A stretch of 64,000 nucleotides of DNA from Streptomyces fungicidicus (lineage in GTDB: Bacteria > Actinomycetota > Actinomycetes > Streptomycetales > Streptomycetaceae). Each line of letters opens with the position of its first letter. The first letter of the stretch is position 1. Shown piece by piece: positions 47,822 to 56,219 of this stretch. A program made the translations under genes and the position numbers. A model generated the notes under the pieces. That model was not told where the DNA came from. It did not search any database and saw only the letters and a list, made by a program, of their open reading frames with translations. Location of the stretch: NCBI RefSeq assembly GCF_003665435.1, contig NZ_CP023407.1, positions 4,030,001 through 4,094,000 on the forward strand. Reading direction: 5' to 3'.

Positions 47822-50419
47822 GTGGACGCCGAGCTGACCAACCGGAGCCGGGAAGCGATCCAGGCCGCCGGCAACCGGGCCGTGACCGAAGGAAACCCCG
47901 ACCTCACCCCCGCACACCTGCTGCTCTCCCTGCTCGCCGGGCAGGAGAACGAGAACATCACGGACCTGCTCGCCGCGGTCGACGCCGACCAGGCCGCCGT
48001 GCGCTCCGGGGCCGAGCGCGTCCTCGCCGGCCTGCCGAGCGTCACGGGATCCACCGTCGCACCGCCCCAGCCCAACCGTGAGCTGCTCGCCGTGATCGCG
48101 GACGCCCAGAACCGCGCCCGCGACCTCGGCGACGAGTACCTGTCCACCGAACACCTCCTCATCGGCATCGCCGCCAAGGGCGGAGCCGCCGGCGAGGTGC
48201 TCGAGAAGCAGGGCGCCACCGCGCGGAAGCTGCAGGACGCCTTCCAGAAGGCCCGCGGGGCCCGCCGGGTGACCACCGCCGACCCCGAGGGCCAGTACAA
48301 GGCACTGGAGAAGTTCGGCACCGACCTCACCGCCGCCGCACGCGAGGGCAGGCTCGACCCCGTCATCGGACGCGACCAGGAGATCCGGCGCGTCGTCCAG
48401 GTGCTCTCCCGCCGCACCAAGAACAACCCCGTCCTCATCGGCGAGCCGGGCGTCGGCAAGACCGCCGTCGTCGAGGGGCTCGCCCAGCGCATCGTCAAGG
48501 GCGACGTCCCCGAGTCGCTCAAGAACAAGCGGCTCGTCGCCCTCGACCTCGGCGCCATGGTCGCCGGCGCCAAGTACCGCGGCGAGTTCGAGGAACGCCT
48601 GAAGACCGTCCTCGCCGAGATCAAGGAGTCCGACGGGCAGGTCGTCACCTTCATCGACGAGCTGCACACCGTCGTCGGCGCGGGCGCCGGCGGCGACTCG
48701 GCCATGGACGCGGGCAACATGCTCAAGCCCATGCTCGCCCGCGGCGAACTCCGCATGGTCGGCGCCACCACCCTCGACGAATACCGCGAGCGGATCGAGA
48801 AGGACCCCGCCCTGGAGCGCCGCTTCCAGCAGGTCCTCGTCGCCGAGCCGACCGTCGAGGACTCCATCGCCATCCTGCGCGGACTCAAGGGCCGCTACGA
48901 GGCCCACCACAAGGTCCAGATCGCCGACAGCGCCCTGGTGGCCGCCGCCACCCTCTCCGACCGCTACATCACCTCCCGCTTCCTCCCCGACAAGGCCATC
49001 GACCTCGTCGACGAGGCAGCCTCCCGGCTCCGCATGGAGATCGACTCCTCACCCGTCGAGATCGACGAACTCCAGCGCGCCGTCGACCGCCTGCGGATGG
49101 AGGAACTCGCCATCGGCAAGGAGACCGACGCCGCCTCCCGCGAACGCCTCGACAAGCTCCGCCGGGACCTCGCCGACAAGGAGGAGGAACTGCGCGGCCT
49201 CAACGCCCGCTGGGACAAGGAGAAGCAGTCCCTCAACCGGGTCGGCGAGCTCAAGGAGAAGCTCGACGAACTGCGCGGCCAGGCCGAACGCGCCCAGCGC
49301 GACGGCGACTTCGACACCGCCTCCAAGCTGCTCTACGGCGAGATCCCCACCCTGGAACGCGACCTCGAGGCCGCCTCCGAGGCCGAGGAGGAGGTCGCCA
49401 GGGACACCATGGTCAAGGAGGAGGTCGGCGCCGACGACATCGCCGACGTCGTCGCCTCCTGGACCGGCATCCCCGCCGGCCGCCTGATGGAGGGCGAGAC
49501 CCAGAAGCTGCTCCGCATGGAGGACGAGATCGGCAAGCGCCTCATCGGCCAGACCGAGGCCGTGCGCGCCGTCTCCGACGCCGTGCGCCGCTCGCGCGCC
49601 GGGATCGCCGACCCCGACCGACCCACCGGCTCCTTCCTCTTCCTCGGCCCCACCGGCGTCGGCAAGACCGAACTCGCCAAAGCCCTCGCCGACTTCCTCT
49701 TCGACGACGAACGCGCCATGGTCCGCATCGACATGTCGGAGTACGGCGAGAAGCACTCCGTCGCCCGCCTGGTCGGCGCGCCCCCCGGCTACGTCGGCTA
49801 CGAGGAGGGCGGCCAGCTCACCGAGGCGGTCCGCCGCCGCCCGTACAGCGTCGTCCTGCTCGACGAGGTGGAGAAGGCCCACCCCGAGGTCTTCGACATC
49901 CTGCTCCAGGTCCTCGACGACGGCCGCCTCACCGACGGCCAGGGCCGCACGGTCGACTTCCGCAACACCATCCTGGTGCTGACGTCCAACCTGGGCAGCC
50001 AGTACCTGGTCGACCCGTTGACCACCGAGACGGAGAAGAAGGAACAGGTCCTGGAGGTGGTCCGGACCTCCTTCAAGCCCGAGTTCCTCAACCGCCTCGA
50101 CGACCTGGTCGTCTTCTCGGCGCTCACCGGGCCCGAACTGGAACGCATCGCGCGGCTCCAGCTCGACGGCCTGGCCCGCCGCCTCGCCGAACGCCGCCTC
50201 ACCCTGGACATCACCCCCGAGGCGCTGGCCTGGCTCGCCGCGGAGGGCATGGACCCCGCCTACGGCGCCCGCCCGCTGCGCCGCCTCGTCCAGACCGCGA
50301 TCGGCGACCGCCTCGCCAAGGAGATCCTCTCCGGCGAGATCAAGGACGGCGACACGGTCCGCGTGGCCCGCTCCGAGGACGGCCTGCAGGTGGGCCCGGC
50401 GACCGGGAAGACCCTCTGA
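47822..50419 (+). CDS. clpB: disaggregase ClpB (Hsp100)
   Basis: An 865-aa Hsp100; GTG 47822 follows AAGGAGGAG. It has an N-terminal Clp_N double repeat (NRSREAIQAAGNRAVTEGNP), AAA-1 with Walker A GEPGVGKTAVVEG (about residue 206), and a coiled-coil middle domain at about 405-525 (LDKLRRDLADKEEELRGL). AAA-2 has Walker A GPTGVGKTELAKAL (about 608), and a D2-small domain closes the chain. It extracts proteins from aggregates and passes them to DnaK/DnaJ/GrpE. Its HAIR-containing promoter ties it to HspR control. Confidence 0.97.
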   Translation: MDAELTNRSREAIQAAGNRAVTEGNPDLTPAHLLLSLLAGQENENITDLLAAVDADQAAVRSGAERVLAGLPSVTGSTVAPPQPNRELLAVIADAQNRARDLGDEYLSTEHLLIGIAAKGGAAGEVLEKQGATARKLQDAFQKARGARRVTTADPEGQYKALEKFGTDLTAAAREGRLDPVIGRDQEIRRVVQVLSRRTKNNPVLIGEPGVGKTAVVEGLAQRIVKGDVPESLKNKRLVALDLGAMVAGAKYRGEFEERLKTVLAEIKESDGQVVTFIDELHTVVGAGAGGDSAMDAGNMLKPMLARGELRMVGATTLDEYRERIEKDPALERRFQQVLVAEPTVEDSIAILRGLKGRYEAHHKVQIADSALVAAATLSDRYITSRFLPDKAIDLVDEAASRLRMEIDSSPVEIDELQRAVDRLRMEELAIGKETDAASRERLDKLRRDLADKEEELRGLNARWDKEKQSLNRVGELKEKLDELRGQAERAQRDGDFDTASKLLYGEIPTLERDLEAASEAEEEVARDTMVKEEVGADDIADVVASWTGIPAGRLMEGETQKLLRMEDEIGKRLIGQTEAVRAVSDAVRRSRAGIADPDRPTGSFLFLGPTGVGKTELAKALADFLFDDERAMVRIDMSEYGEKHSVARLVGAPPGYVGYEEGGQLTEAVRRRPYSVVLLDEVEKAHPEVFDILLQVLDDGRLTDGQGRTVDFRNTILVLTSNLGSQYLVDPLTTETEKKEQVLEVVRTSFKPEFLNRLDDLVVFSALTGPELERIARLQLDGLARRLAERRLTLDITPEALAWLAAEGMDPAYGARPLRRLVQTAIGDRLAKEILSGEIKDGDTVRVARSEDGLQVGPATGKTL

Positions 50420-50594
50420 GTGGCGCTCCGCTTCCGGGCCCGGCCTCCCTCGCGGACGTTGGGCCCGGCCCCCGCCGGGTACTCCGTAAGTGACCGGATC
50501 GAGTCAGCCAGGGGCTGACAGGCCCCGTCGGGGCTTGCCACCCCCCTCCCCGCATGGGGGAGGATGGCGGAATCCGTACGAAGGGAAATTCACG

Positions 50595-51122
50595 GTGACC
50601 ATCGACCCGTCCTCGATTCCGAATTTCGGGGGCCAGCCCGAGCCGCAGCCGCAAGGACCGGCGGGCCCCGTCGTCCCGGATCAGGACCTGGTGAAGCAGC
50701 TCCTCGACCAGATGGAGCTCAAGTACGTCGTCGACGACGAGGGTGACCTCGCGGCGCCGTGGGAGCAGTTCCGCACCTACTTCATGTTCCGCGGAGAGGA
50801 CGACCAGCAGATCTTCTCCGTGCGGACGTTCTACGACCGGCCGCACCAGATCGACGAGAAGCCGCAGCTGCTCGAGTCCATCGACGACTGGAACCGGCGC
50901 ACCCTGTGGCCCAAGGTCTACACGCACACCCATGACGACGGCACGGTCCGTCTCATCGGTGAGGCCCAGATGCTGATCGGCATGGGCGTCAGCCTGGAGC
51001 ACTTCGTCTCGTCGACGGTCAGCTGGGTGCGGGCCGCCATCGAGTTCGACAAGTGGCTCGTCGAGCAGCTCGGCCTGGAGCAGGAGATCAACGAGGCGGA
51101 GAAGCCCGAGGACGACGAGTAG
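50595..51122 (+). CDS. YbjN-domain protein
   Basis: A 175-aa acidic soluble protein. After a Pro/Gln-rich start, residues about 30-150 form a YbjN domain (LVKQLLDQMELKYVVDDEGD, PWEQFRTYFMFRGEDDQQIF, WNRRTLWPKVYTHTHDDGTV). It resembles the type III secretion chaperone-like fold; no function is established in actinobacteria. GTG 50595 follows GAAGGGAAATT. It is a single-gene unit closed by the terminator at 51177. Confidence 0.88.
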   Translation: MTIDPSSIPNFGGQPEPQPQGPAGPVVPDQDLVKQLLDQMELKYVVDDEGDLAAPWEQFRTYFMFRGEDDQQIFSVRTFYDRPHQIDEKPQLLESIDDWNRRTLWPKVYTHTHDDGTVRLIGEAQMLIGMGVSLEHFVSSTVSWVRAAIEFDKWLVEQLGLEQEINEAEKPEDDE

Positions 51123-51176
51123 ACCGCCCCCGAGCACAGCGTTCCGGCGCATACGGCGACGTACGCGCGGTACGCG

Positions 51177-51236
51177 GGAAGAGCCCGGCCCCGAGCCGTC
51201 CGGCACCACGCCGGCCGCCGGGGGCCGGGCTCTTCC
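51177..51236 (+). terminator. terminator after the YbjN gene
   Basis: A 16-bp perfect stem (GGAAGAGCCCGGCCCC with its complement at 51221-51236) around a 28-base loop, followed by a GTTC end. The sequence between here and 51541 contains no gene I can support. Confidence 0.75.
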
Positions 51237-51541
51237 GTTCAGCGGGTCCCGGCGGATGTGGGCCGGCCGGGCACCGGCTGCCGGCCGTCCTCCTGACCCG
51301 CCGGGTCCTCGCCCGCGAGGGACCGGTGGGCCACTGACCTCCCCGAAGAACCGGGAGAAAGAACCACCCGCCCACCCACCCTCCCCGCCGGAAGGCCCGC
51401 GTCACCCGTGCGAGTGACCGGCTTGCAGGCGCGGGACGCGGGCGGCTACGTTCGCCGCGACAACCGCAAACAGAGACGGCCCCCGGCCGGGACTGGCATC
51501 CCGAACGAGGGCCTCACCGATCAGGAAGCAGAACCTTCCCG

Positions 51542-52393
51542 ATGGCTGACCCGCAGTCTAACGCGCGCCCGCGCGCCGCCGCCGGAGCTCCGACTTCCGG
51601 CGTGATCCATGTCCGCACCCGGCTCACCGCCGACTTCACAGTGGTCTCCAACGCCCTCGCCCAGCGGCGCGGCAGCGCGGTCACCATCGGCGTCGCGGTG
51701 TACATCCAGTCCCTGCCCAGCGGCACACCCGTGTCCATCGCCGCCCTGTGCGCGCACTTCACCGAGGGCGAGATCCTGATCTCCCGGGCGCTGCGGGAGC
51801 TGGAGGCGGCGGGCTACCTGGAACGCCGCCGCGAACGCCTGCCGTCAGGGCAGATCCGGACCCGCACGTACTTCTACGACGTCCCGTGCGGCGACAGGCC
51901 GCGCCCGGCCCGACGGCCCTCTCGGGACCAGCCGGTCGCCCCGGCGGTCCCGGAGGCGGCCGAGGAACCACAGCCGTCGCTCTCCCACACCGACGACGAC
52001 ACCCACACCGACGCCGATTCCGACCCGCGGGCTCTCGCGGTCCTCGCCGCACTGCAGCGGGTCGATCCGCGCCTGCTCCTCACCGTGCGGGAGGCCGCAC
52101 GGCTGGCACCGGCCGTCTCCCGGTGGCTCGCGGCGGGCCTGCACACGGTGCAGATCGTGAAGCTGCTGACCGAGGGCCTCCCCGATCACTTCCTGACCCG
52201 CCCAGCCGGCCTCCTCGCCTACCGCCTGCGCGAGGCACCCCTTCCCGCCCCGCCCTCCGCCCCTGCCTCCCGAGGCGAGACCCCCACCGTCCACCCGTTC
52301 CAGACCTGCGACAGCTGCGACCGAGCCTTCCGCGCCCCGGCACCGGGCCGGTGCCGAGGCTGCCGCTCGGGAAGCCGTCTTCATGCCGCCTGA
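51542..52393 (+). CDS. winged-helix DNA-binding protein with C-terminal zinc ribbon
   Basis: A 283-aa protein. Residues about 20-105 form a winged helix (VVSNALAQRRGSAVTIGVAV, EGEILISRALRELEAAGYLE, RRRERLPSGQIRTRTYFYDV). A disordered Pro/Asp linker follows, then a helical part (AAGLHTVQIVKLLTEGLPDH), and the chain closes with a zinc ribbon (CDSCDRAF, CRGC). This family is common in Streptomyces and resembles plasmid initiator-type regulators, but its targets are unknown. It is followed after about 100 bp by a toxin-antitoxin pair. Confidence 0.85.
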   Translation: MADPQSNARPRAAAGAPTSGVIHVRTRLTADFTVVSNALAQRRGSAVTIGVAVYIQSLPSGTPVSIAALCAHFTEGEILISRALRELEAAGYLERRRERLPSGQIRTRTYFYDVPCGDRPRPARRPSRDQPVAPAVPEAAEEPQPSLSHTDDDTHTDADSDPRALAVLAALQRVDPRLLLTVREAARLAPAVSRWLAAGLHTVQIVKLLTEGLPDHFLTRPAGLLAYRLREAPLPAPPSAPASRGETPTVHPFQTCDSCDRAFRAPAPGRCRGCRSGSRLHAA

Positions 52394-52490
52394 GCCGACG
52401 GGTGGCTGCGCCGTCGACGCTCGGACGGGAGACTGGATGTGCGACGATGCGGGATCCCGCAGCGGACTTGAGATGCGTAGGAGGTGGGGC

Positions 52491-53147
52491 ATGGCCGACC
52501 GATTCGCAGATGGGCTTCTGACCCCCGCGGAGACAGCCGCGCACCTGCAGATTCCGCAGTCGACGCTCATCTCGTGGCTGAAAAGCCAAGCCGCCGGGGC
52601 ACCGCTGGTCCACCAGGTGGAACCACTACGCAAGGGACAACCCTCGGTGCCGTTCATCGCGGTGGCCGAAGCGCACGTGCTCCGTTCCCTCCGCACCCTC
52701 GGACTGCGGATGAGTGAGATCAGGGAGGCAGCCGCCGCCGTCCGGGACGCTTTCGACACCCCCTACGGCCTGGTCTCGAAGCGGATCGCGACGGACGGTG
52801 TCGACATCTTCGTCGAGCACGGGCTGGGCGACCTTCGCCGGGCCCGAGACGGTCAGGCTCCCATCCACGAGGTCGTCTCCGACTACCTGCGGTACCTGAA
52901 CTGGGAGTCCGACGACGACTTCCCCACAAGCCTGCGGCTGCGGCAGTATCCGCCGTCCGTCCCCGTCGTGATCGACCCGCGGTTCGGCCACGGAAGGCCC
53001 GTCGTGGCCGCCAACCGTGTCGCGGTCAAGGCCATCACCGACCTCTGGGAGGCAGGGGAGAGCGTCGAGGACATCGCGTACGACTTCGACATGACCCCCG
53101 AGCAGGTCGACGCGTTGTGCCGGGCAGTGGTGCGCCTTGCCGCCTGA
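52491..53147 (+). CDS. DUF433 antitoxin (VapB45-like)
   Basis: A 218-aa protein; ATG 52491 follows AGGAGGTGGGG. Residues about 8-85 form a MerR-like helix-turn-helix (LLTPAETAAHLQIPQSTLIS), and residues about 155-215 the DUF433 domain (VVAANRVAVKAITDLWEAGE, SVEDIAYDFDMTPEQVDALC). DUF433 proteins pair with PIN-like DUF5615 proteins as type II toxin-antitoxin systems, and such a gene overlaps its 3' end here. It probably neutralises the toxin and represses the operon. Confidence 0.88.
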   Translation: MADRFADGLLTPAETAAHLQIPQSTLISWLKSQAAGAPLVHQVEPLRKGQPSVPFIAVAEAHVLRSLRTLGLRMSEIREAAAAVRDAFDTPYGLVSKRIATDGVDIFVEHGLGDLRRARDGQAPIHEVVSDYLRYLNWESDDDFPTSLRLRQYPPSVPVVIDPRFGHGRPVVAANRVAVKAITDLWEAGESVEDIAYDFDMTPEQVDALCRAVVRLAA

Positions 53148-53523
53148 GTTCTTCCTCGACCGCAATCTCGGACGTCGCGTCGCGGAAGGGCTGAGGGAAT
53201 GCGGCTGGATCATTCACCGCATCGGGGACGTCTTCCCCGACGACGCGCAGGACATCGCTGACGAAGACTGGATCGCTCACGGTCTCGACCAGTCATGGGT
53301 ACCGATCTCGAAGGACGGCCGGATCAAGAGCAGGGACCTGGAGATCCAACCGGTGCTGGAGCGAGGAGCGGTGCTCTTCTACCTCGACAACCAGCAACTC
53401 CCCAGCGTGGAGATGGTCGAGCGGTTCGAGACACATCGCGGGGCCATCCACCGGGCCGTGGCCAGGGGTGGCCCCGCGGCCTACGCGGTGCGACGCGACA
53501 GCATCGAGCGCACCTGGCCGTGA
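53137..53523 (+). CDS. DUF5615 PIN-like toxin (VapC45-like)
   Basis: A 128-aa PIN-like protein from TTG 53137, overlapping the antitoxin by 11 bases. Acidic residues at PIN positions are seen in EFFLDRNLGRRVAEGL (Asp 8), DVFPDDAQDIADEDWIAHGL and WVPISKDGRIKS. It is likely an RNase held in check by the DUF433 protein. The pair lies in the conserved chromosomal part, not in the tRNA island. Confidence 0.85.
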   Translation: MPPEFFLDRNLGRRVAEGLRECGWIIHRIGDVFPDDAQDIADEDWIAHGLDQSWVPISKDGRIKSRDLEIQPVLERGAVLFYLDNQQLPSVEMVERFETHRGAIHRAVARGGPAAYAVRRDSIERTWP

Positions 53524-53610
53524 CGTGCGGGACGGAACGGATGTTGTCCATCCGGCCGATCCCCGCGTCCGTGTACAGGCCGCTGATCTCGTCGGCGTCG
53601 ACGAGGAGGT

Positions 53611-54795
53611 TCAGCGGGTTCCGGCGGCCTTGAGGCGGCGGGCTGCCTCCTCCAGTACGGGCTTCTTCTTGCAGAAGGCGAAGCGGACGAACGGGGCGCC
53701 CAGCTCGCGGTGGTCGTAGAAGACGGCCGTGGGGACGGCGACCACGCCGGTGCGTTCCGGCAGGGCGCGGCAGAAGGCGATGCCGTCGGTCTCGCCCAGG
53801 GGGCGGATGTCGGCGGTGATGAAGTAGGTGCCGGACGGGCGGTGGACCGTGAGGCCGGCATCCTCCAGGCCGGCCGCCAGGACGTCGCGCTTGGTGAGCA
53901 TGTCCGCGCGGAGGTCCTCGAAGTAGGACTCGGGCAGGGCGAGGGCCTCGGCGATCGCGTACTGGAAGGGGCCGGCGGAGACGTAGGTCAGGAACTGCTT
54001 GGCCGAGCGGACCGCCGTGATCAGCGCCGGGGACGCCGTGATCCAGCCGACCTTCCAGCCGGTGAAGGAGAAGGTCTTGCCGGCGCTGGAGATGGTGACC
54101 GTGCGGTCGCGCATGCCGGGGAAGGTCGCCAGGGGGATGTGCTCGGCGTCGTCGAAGACCAGGTGCTCGTAGACCTCGTCGGTCACGACGAGCAGGTCGC
54201 GTTCCACGGCCAGCTCGGCGATCGCCGCCAGCTCCTCGCGGGTGAGGACCGTGCCGGTGGGGTTGTGCGGGGTGTTGATCAGGAGCAGGCGGGTGCGGTC
54301 GGTGACGGCGTCGCGCAGCTCGTCGAGGTCGAGGCGGAAGCGGCCCTCGTGCGGGCGGAGCGTGACGGGGACGCGGGTGCCGCCTGCCATGGCGACGCAG
54401 GCGGCGTAGGAGTCGTAGTACGGCTCCAGGGCGATCACCTCGTCGCCGGGCTCGACCAGGGCGAGCATCGCGGCCGCGATCGCCTCGGTGGCGCCGGCGG
54501 TGACCAGGACCTCGGTGTCGGGGTCGACGGACAGGCCGTAGCGGCGCTGCTGGTGGGCGGCGACCGCGGTGCGCAGTTCGGGGATGCCGGGGCCCGGCGG
54601 GTACTGGTTGCCGCGGCCGTCCCGCAGGGCCCGCACGGCGGCCTCCCTGACCTCTTCGGGGCCGTCGGTGTCGGGGAAGCCCTGGCCGAGGTTGATGGCG
54701 CCGGTCCGCACGGCCAGTGCGGACATCTCGGCGAAGATCGTCGTCCCGAACTCTGCGAGCCGGCGGTTGAGGAGGGGGCGCGCGCTGGAGGTCAT
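53611..54795 (-). CDS. PLP-dependent class I aminotransferase
   Basis: A 394-aa fold-type I enzyme. ATG 54795 has AGGA eight bases upstream and is preferred over ATG 54804. Motifs: INLGQGFPDTDGPEEVREAA, TAGATEAIAAAMLALVEPGD, INTPHNPTGTVLTREEL, DEVYEHLVF and the PLP lysine in SSAGKTFSFTGWKVGW (about residue 235). It is related to kynurenine/methionine and DapC-type aminotransferases of actinobacteria; the exact substrate cannot be decided from sequence. No pathway genes are adjacent. Confidence 0.93.
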   Translation of the reverse strand: MTSSARPLLNRRLAEFGTTIFAEMSALAVRTGAINLGQGFPDTDGPEEVREAAVRALRDGRGNQYPPGPGIPELRTAVAAHQQRRYGLSVDPDTEVLVTAGATEAIAAAMLALVEPGDEVIALEPYYDSYAACVAMAGGTRVPVTLRPHEGRFRLDLDELRDAVTDRTRLLLINTPHNPTGTVLTREELAAIAELAVERDLLVVTDEVYEHLVFDDAEHIPLATFPGMRDRTVTISSAGKTFSFTGWKVGWITASPALITAVRSAKQFLTYVSAGPFQYAIAEALALPESYFEDLRADMLTKRDVLAAGLEDAGLTVHRPSGTYFITADIRPLGETDGIAFCRALPERTGVVAVPTAVFYDHRELGAPFVRFAFCKKKPVLEEAARRLKAAGTR

Positions 54796-54945
54796 GGCGG
54801 TCATCCTGCGCCGAAGCTCTGGAGTTCCTCAACTCTGCTTTGGGCCGGGCGGCCGGAGGGCATCTCCCGTTCACGCACGTGAGCGAGGCGCCCACGGGGG
54901 GCCGCTTCGGGGGATCACGGGGGATTCGGAAGGAGGGGTGGCGTC

Positions 54946-55212
54946 ATGACCTTCGGCATCATCCTGTTCGTACTCTTCGCACTGTTCGTCCTGGCCGCGG
55001 TCCGCGGCGGCACGCGACGGACGGGCGCGGGCCGTCCGGGCCGTCGCGGCGGCAGGAGCCGTGACAGCTGGTGGGCGGGTGGCGGCGGAGGCCACGGGGG
55101 TTCCTGTGGCTCGTCGGGTTCCGGCGGAGGATCGTCCTGCGGAGGTGGCTCGTCCTGCGGAGGCGGGTCGTCCTGCGGGGGCGGCGGCGGATGCGGTGGG
55201 GGAGGCAGCTGA
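54946..55212 (+). CDS. membrane-anchored Gly/Cys/Ser-rich small protein
   Basis: An 88-aa protein with a strong AAGGAGGGG site. Residues 3-19 (FGIILFVLFALFVLAAV) form one membrane helix. A basic stretch follows, then a Gly/Ser tail with five evenly spaced cysteines built on repeats of SCGGGS (residues about 52-88). The regular Cys pattern suggests metal binding or disulfide-linked display. I do not recognise the family, and low-complexity composition limits inference. Confidence 0.65.
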   Translation: MTFGIILFVLFALFVLAAVRGGTRRTGAGRPGRRGGRSRDSWWAGGGGGHGGSCGSSGSGGGSSCGGGSSCGGGSSCGGGGGCGGGGS

Positions 55213-55256
55213 CACGGGGCAGCCTGCCTCCACTTCGGGGGACTGTGCATCCGCGA

Positions 55257-55288
55257 CAGCGGGGTCCGCACCTGGGCGGACCCCGCTG
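55257..55288 (+). terminator. terminator after the Cys/Gly-rich gene
   Basis: A perfect 13-bp stem (CAGCGGGGTCCGC with GCGGACCCCGCTG), 6-base loop. From here to 55605 I see no gene; an AT-rich stretch near 55450-55475 may hold the promoter of the next gene. Confidence 0.85.
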
Positions 55289-55605
55289 CGTCGTTGAGCG
55301 GCGGAAAGGGGTCCGGTTCCGGTTGGGCACGGGAGGGGGGCGTACGCCGTCACTCGGGGGCGCACGGCGGGTTTGAACAGTTGAGCTGGGGAGCCCCCGA
55401 GGGGATGGAAAGCCCACGAAGTTGGGTAAAAACGCTGTGGTGGCGCCACAGTTCATGATTGCCTATAAATCACCGATGCGGCCCCCGGACCCCCCACGGA
55501 CCTTTCTTCCGGCCGGGTGACCGGGCTGACGTGCCGAGTTCCCCGGTGCGACCGGGGCGCGCGGGCCCCTATCTCCCTCTCCATGTGTGCTTGCGGAGCC
55601 GATCC

Positions 55606-56124
55606 ATGCTCACGACCCTGAACACCTCCTATTCCGACACCCGTGCGGCCGACCTCGCCTGGGCCCTGGGGCGCGAGCCGCTTCCCGCGCTGGCCACGCT
55701 CGACCTCGAACTGGACGGGGCCAGACTTCAGTTGCGACTGCTCGGCGCGTCCCACCAGGTGCTGCTGGAGGAGGAGCGCGGGCTCTGCTCGGAGACGGTG
55801 GCGTGTATTCCGGGCAGCAGCACGCCGCTTCCGCTGGGCGTGGCCAAGCGGGTGGACGACTGGGAGTACCAGTTCGCGGCCCGCGTCGAGGCGCTCTCGC
55901 CGGGCTCCTTCGCGGGCCGGGCCCAGGAGTTGCTCGCCCTGGTCTCCGACCATCCGCAGGGCCTCGCCGGTGTCTTCCCCGGCAGTCCGTACGCCTTCAC
56001 CGCCCTGCTCGCCCAGCGGCACGACGGCCAGGTCCACTGGCGGACCTGGCACGCCTACCCGCAGGAGGGGCAGCTGGTGGCGACACGGACGAGGGTGGGG
56101 ATGCGGGTGAGGTCGGCGGTGTGA
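55606..56124 (+). CDS. DUF2617 family protein
   Basis: A 172-aa soluble protein from ATG 55606 (MLTTLNTSYSDTRAADLAWA). Full-length DUF2617 pattern: LDLELDGARLQLRLLGASHQ, VLLEEERGLCSETVACIP, then SPYAFTALLAQRHDGQVHWR and TWHAYPQEGQLVATRTRV. In Streptomyces it commonly precedes a membrane spermidine-synthase-like gene, as here (95 bp). The conserved pairing hints at a shared, still unknown role. Confidence 0.88.
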   Translation: MLTTLNTSYSDTRAADLAWALGREPLPALATLDLELDGARLQLRLLGASHQVLLEEERGLCSETVACIPGSSTPLPLGVAKRVDDWEYQFAARVEALSPGSFAGRAQELLALVSDHPQGLAGVFPGSPYAFTALLAQRHDGQVHWRTWHAYPQEGQLVATRTRVGMRVRSAV

Positions 56125-56219
56125 CGCAAGGGATGGGACGGGGGATGAGCCCGGGGATAAACAAAGACCACACGTGTGGGTGACCTTGTGTGGTGCAGGC
56201 GTAACGTAACGTCGCTGGA

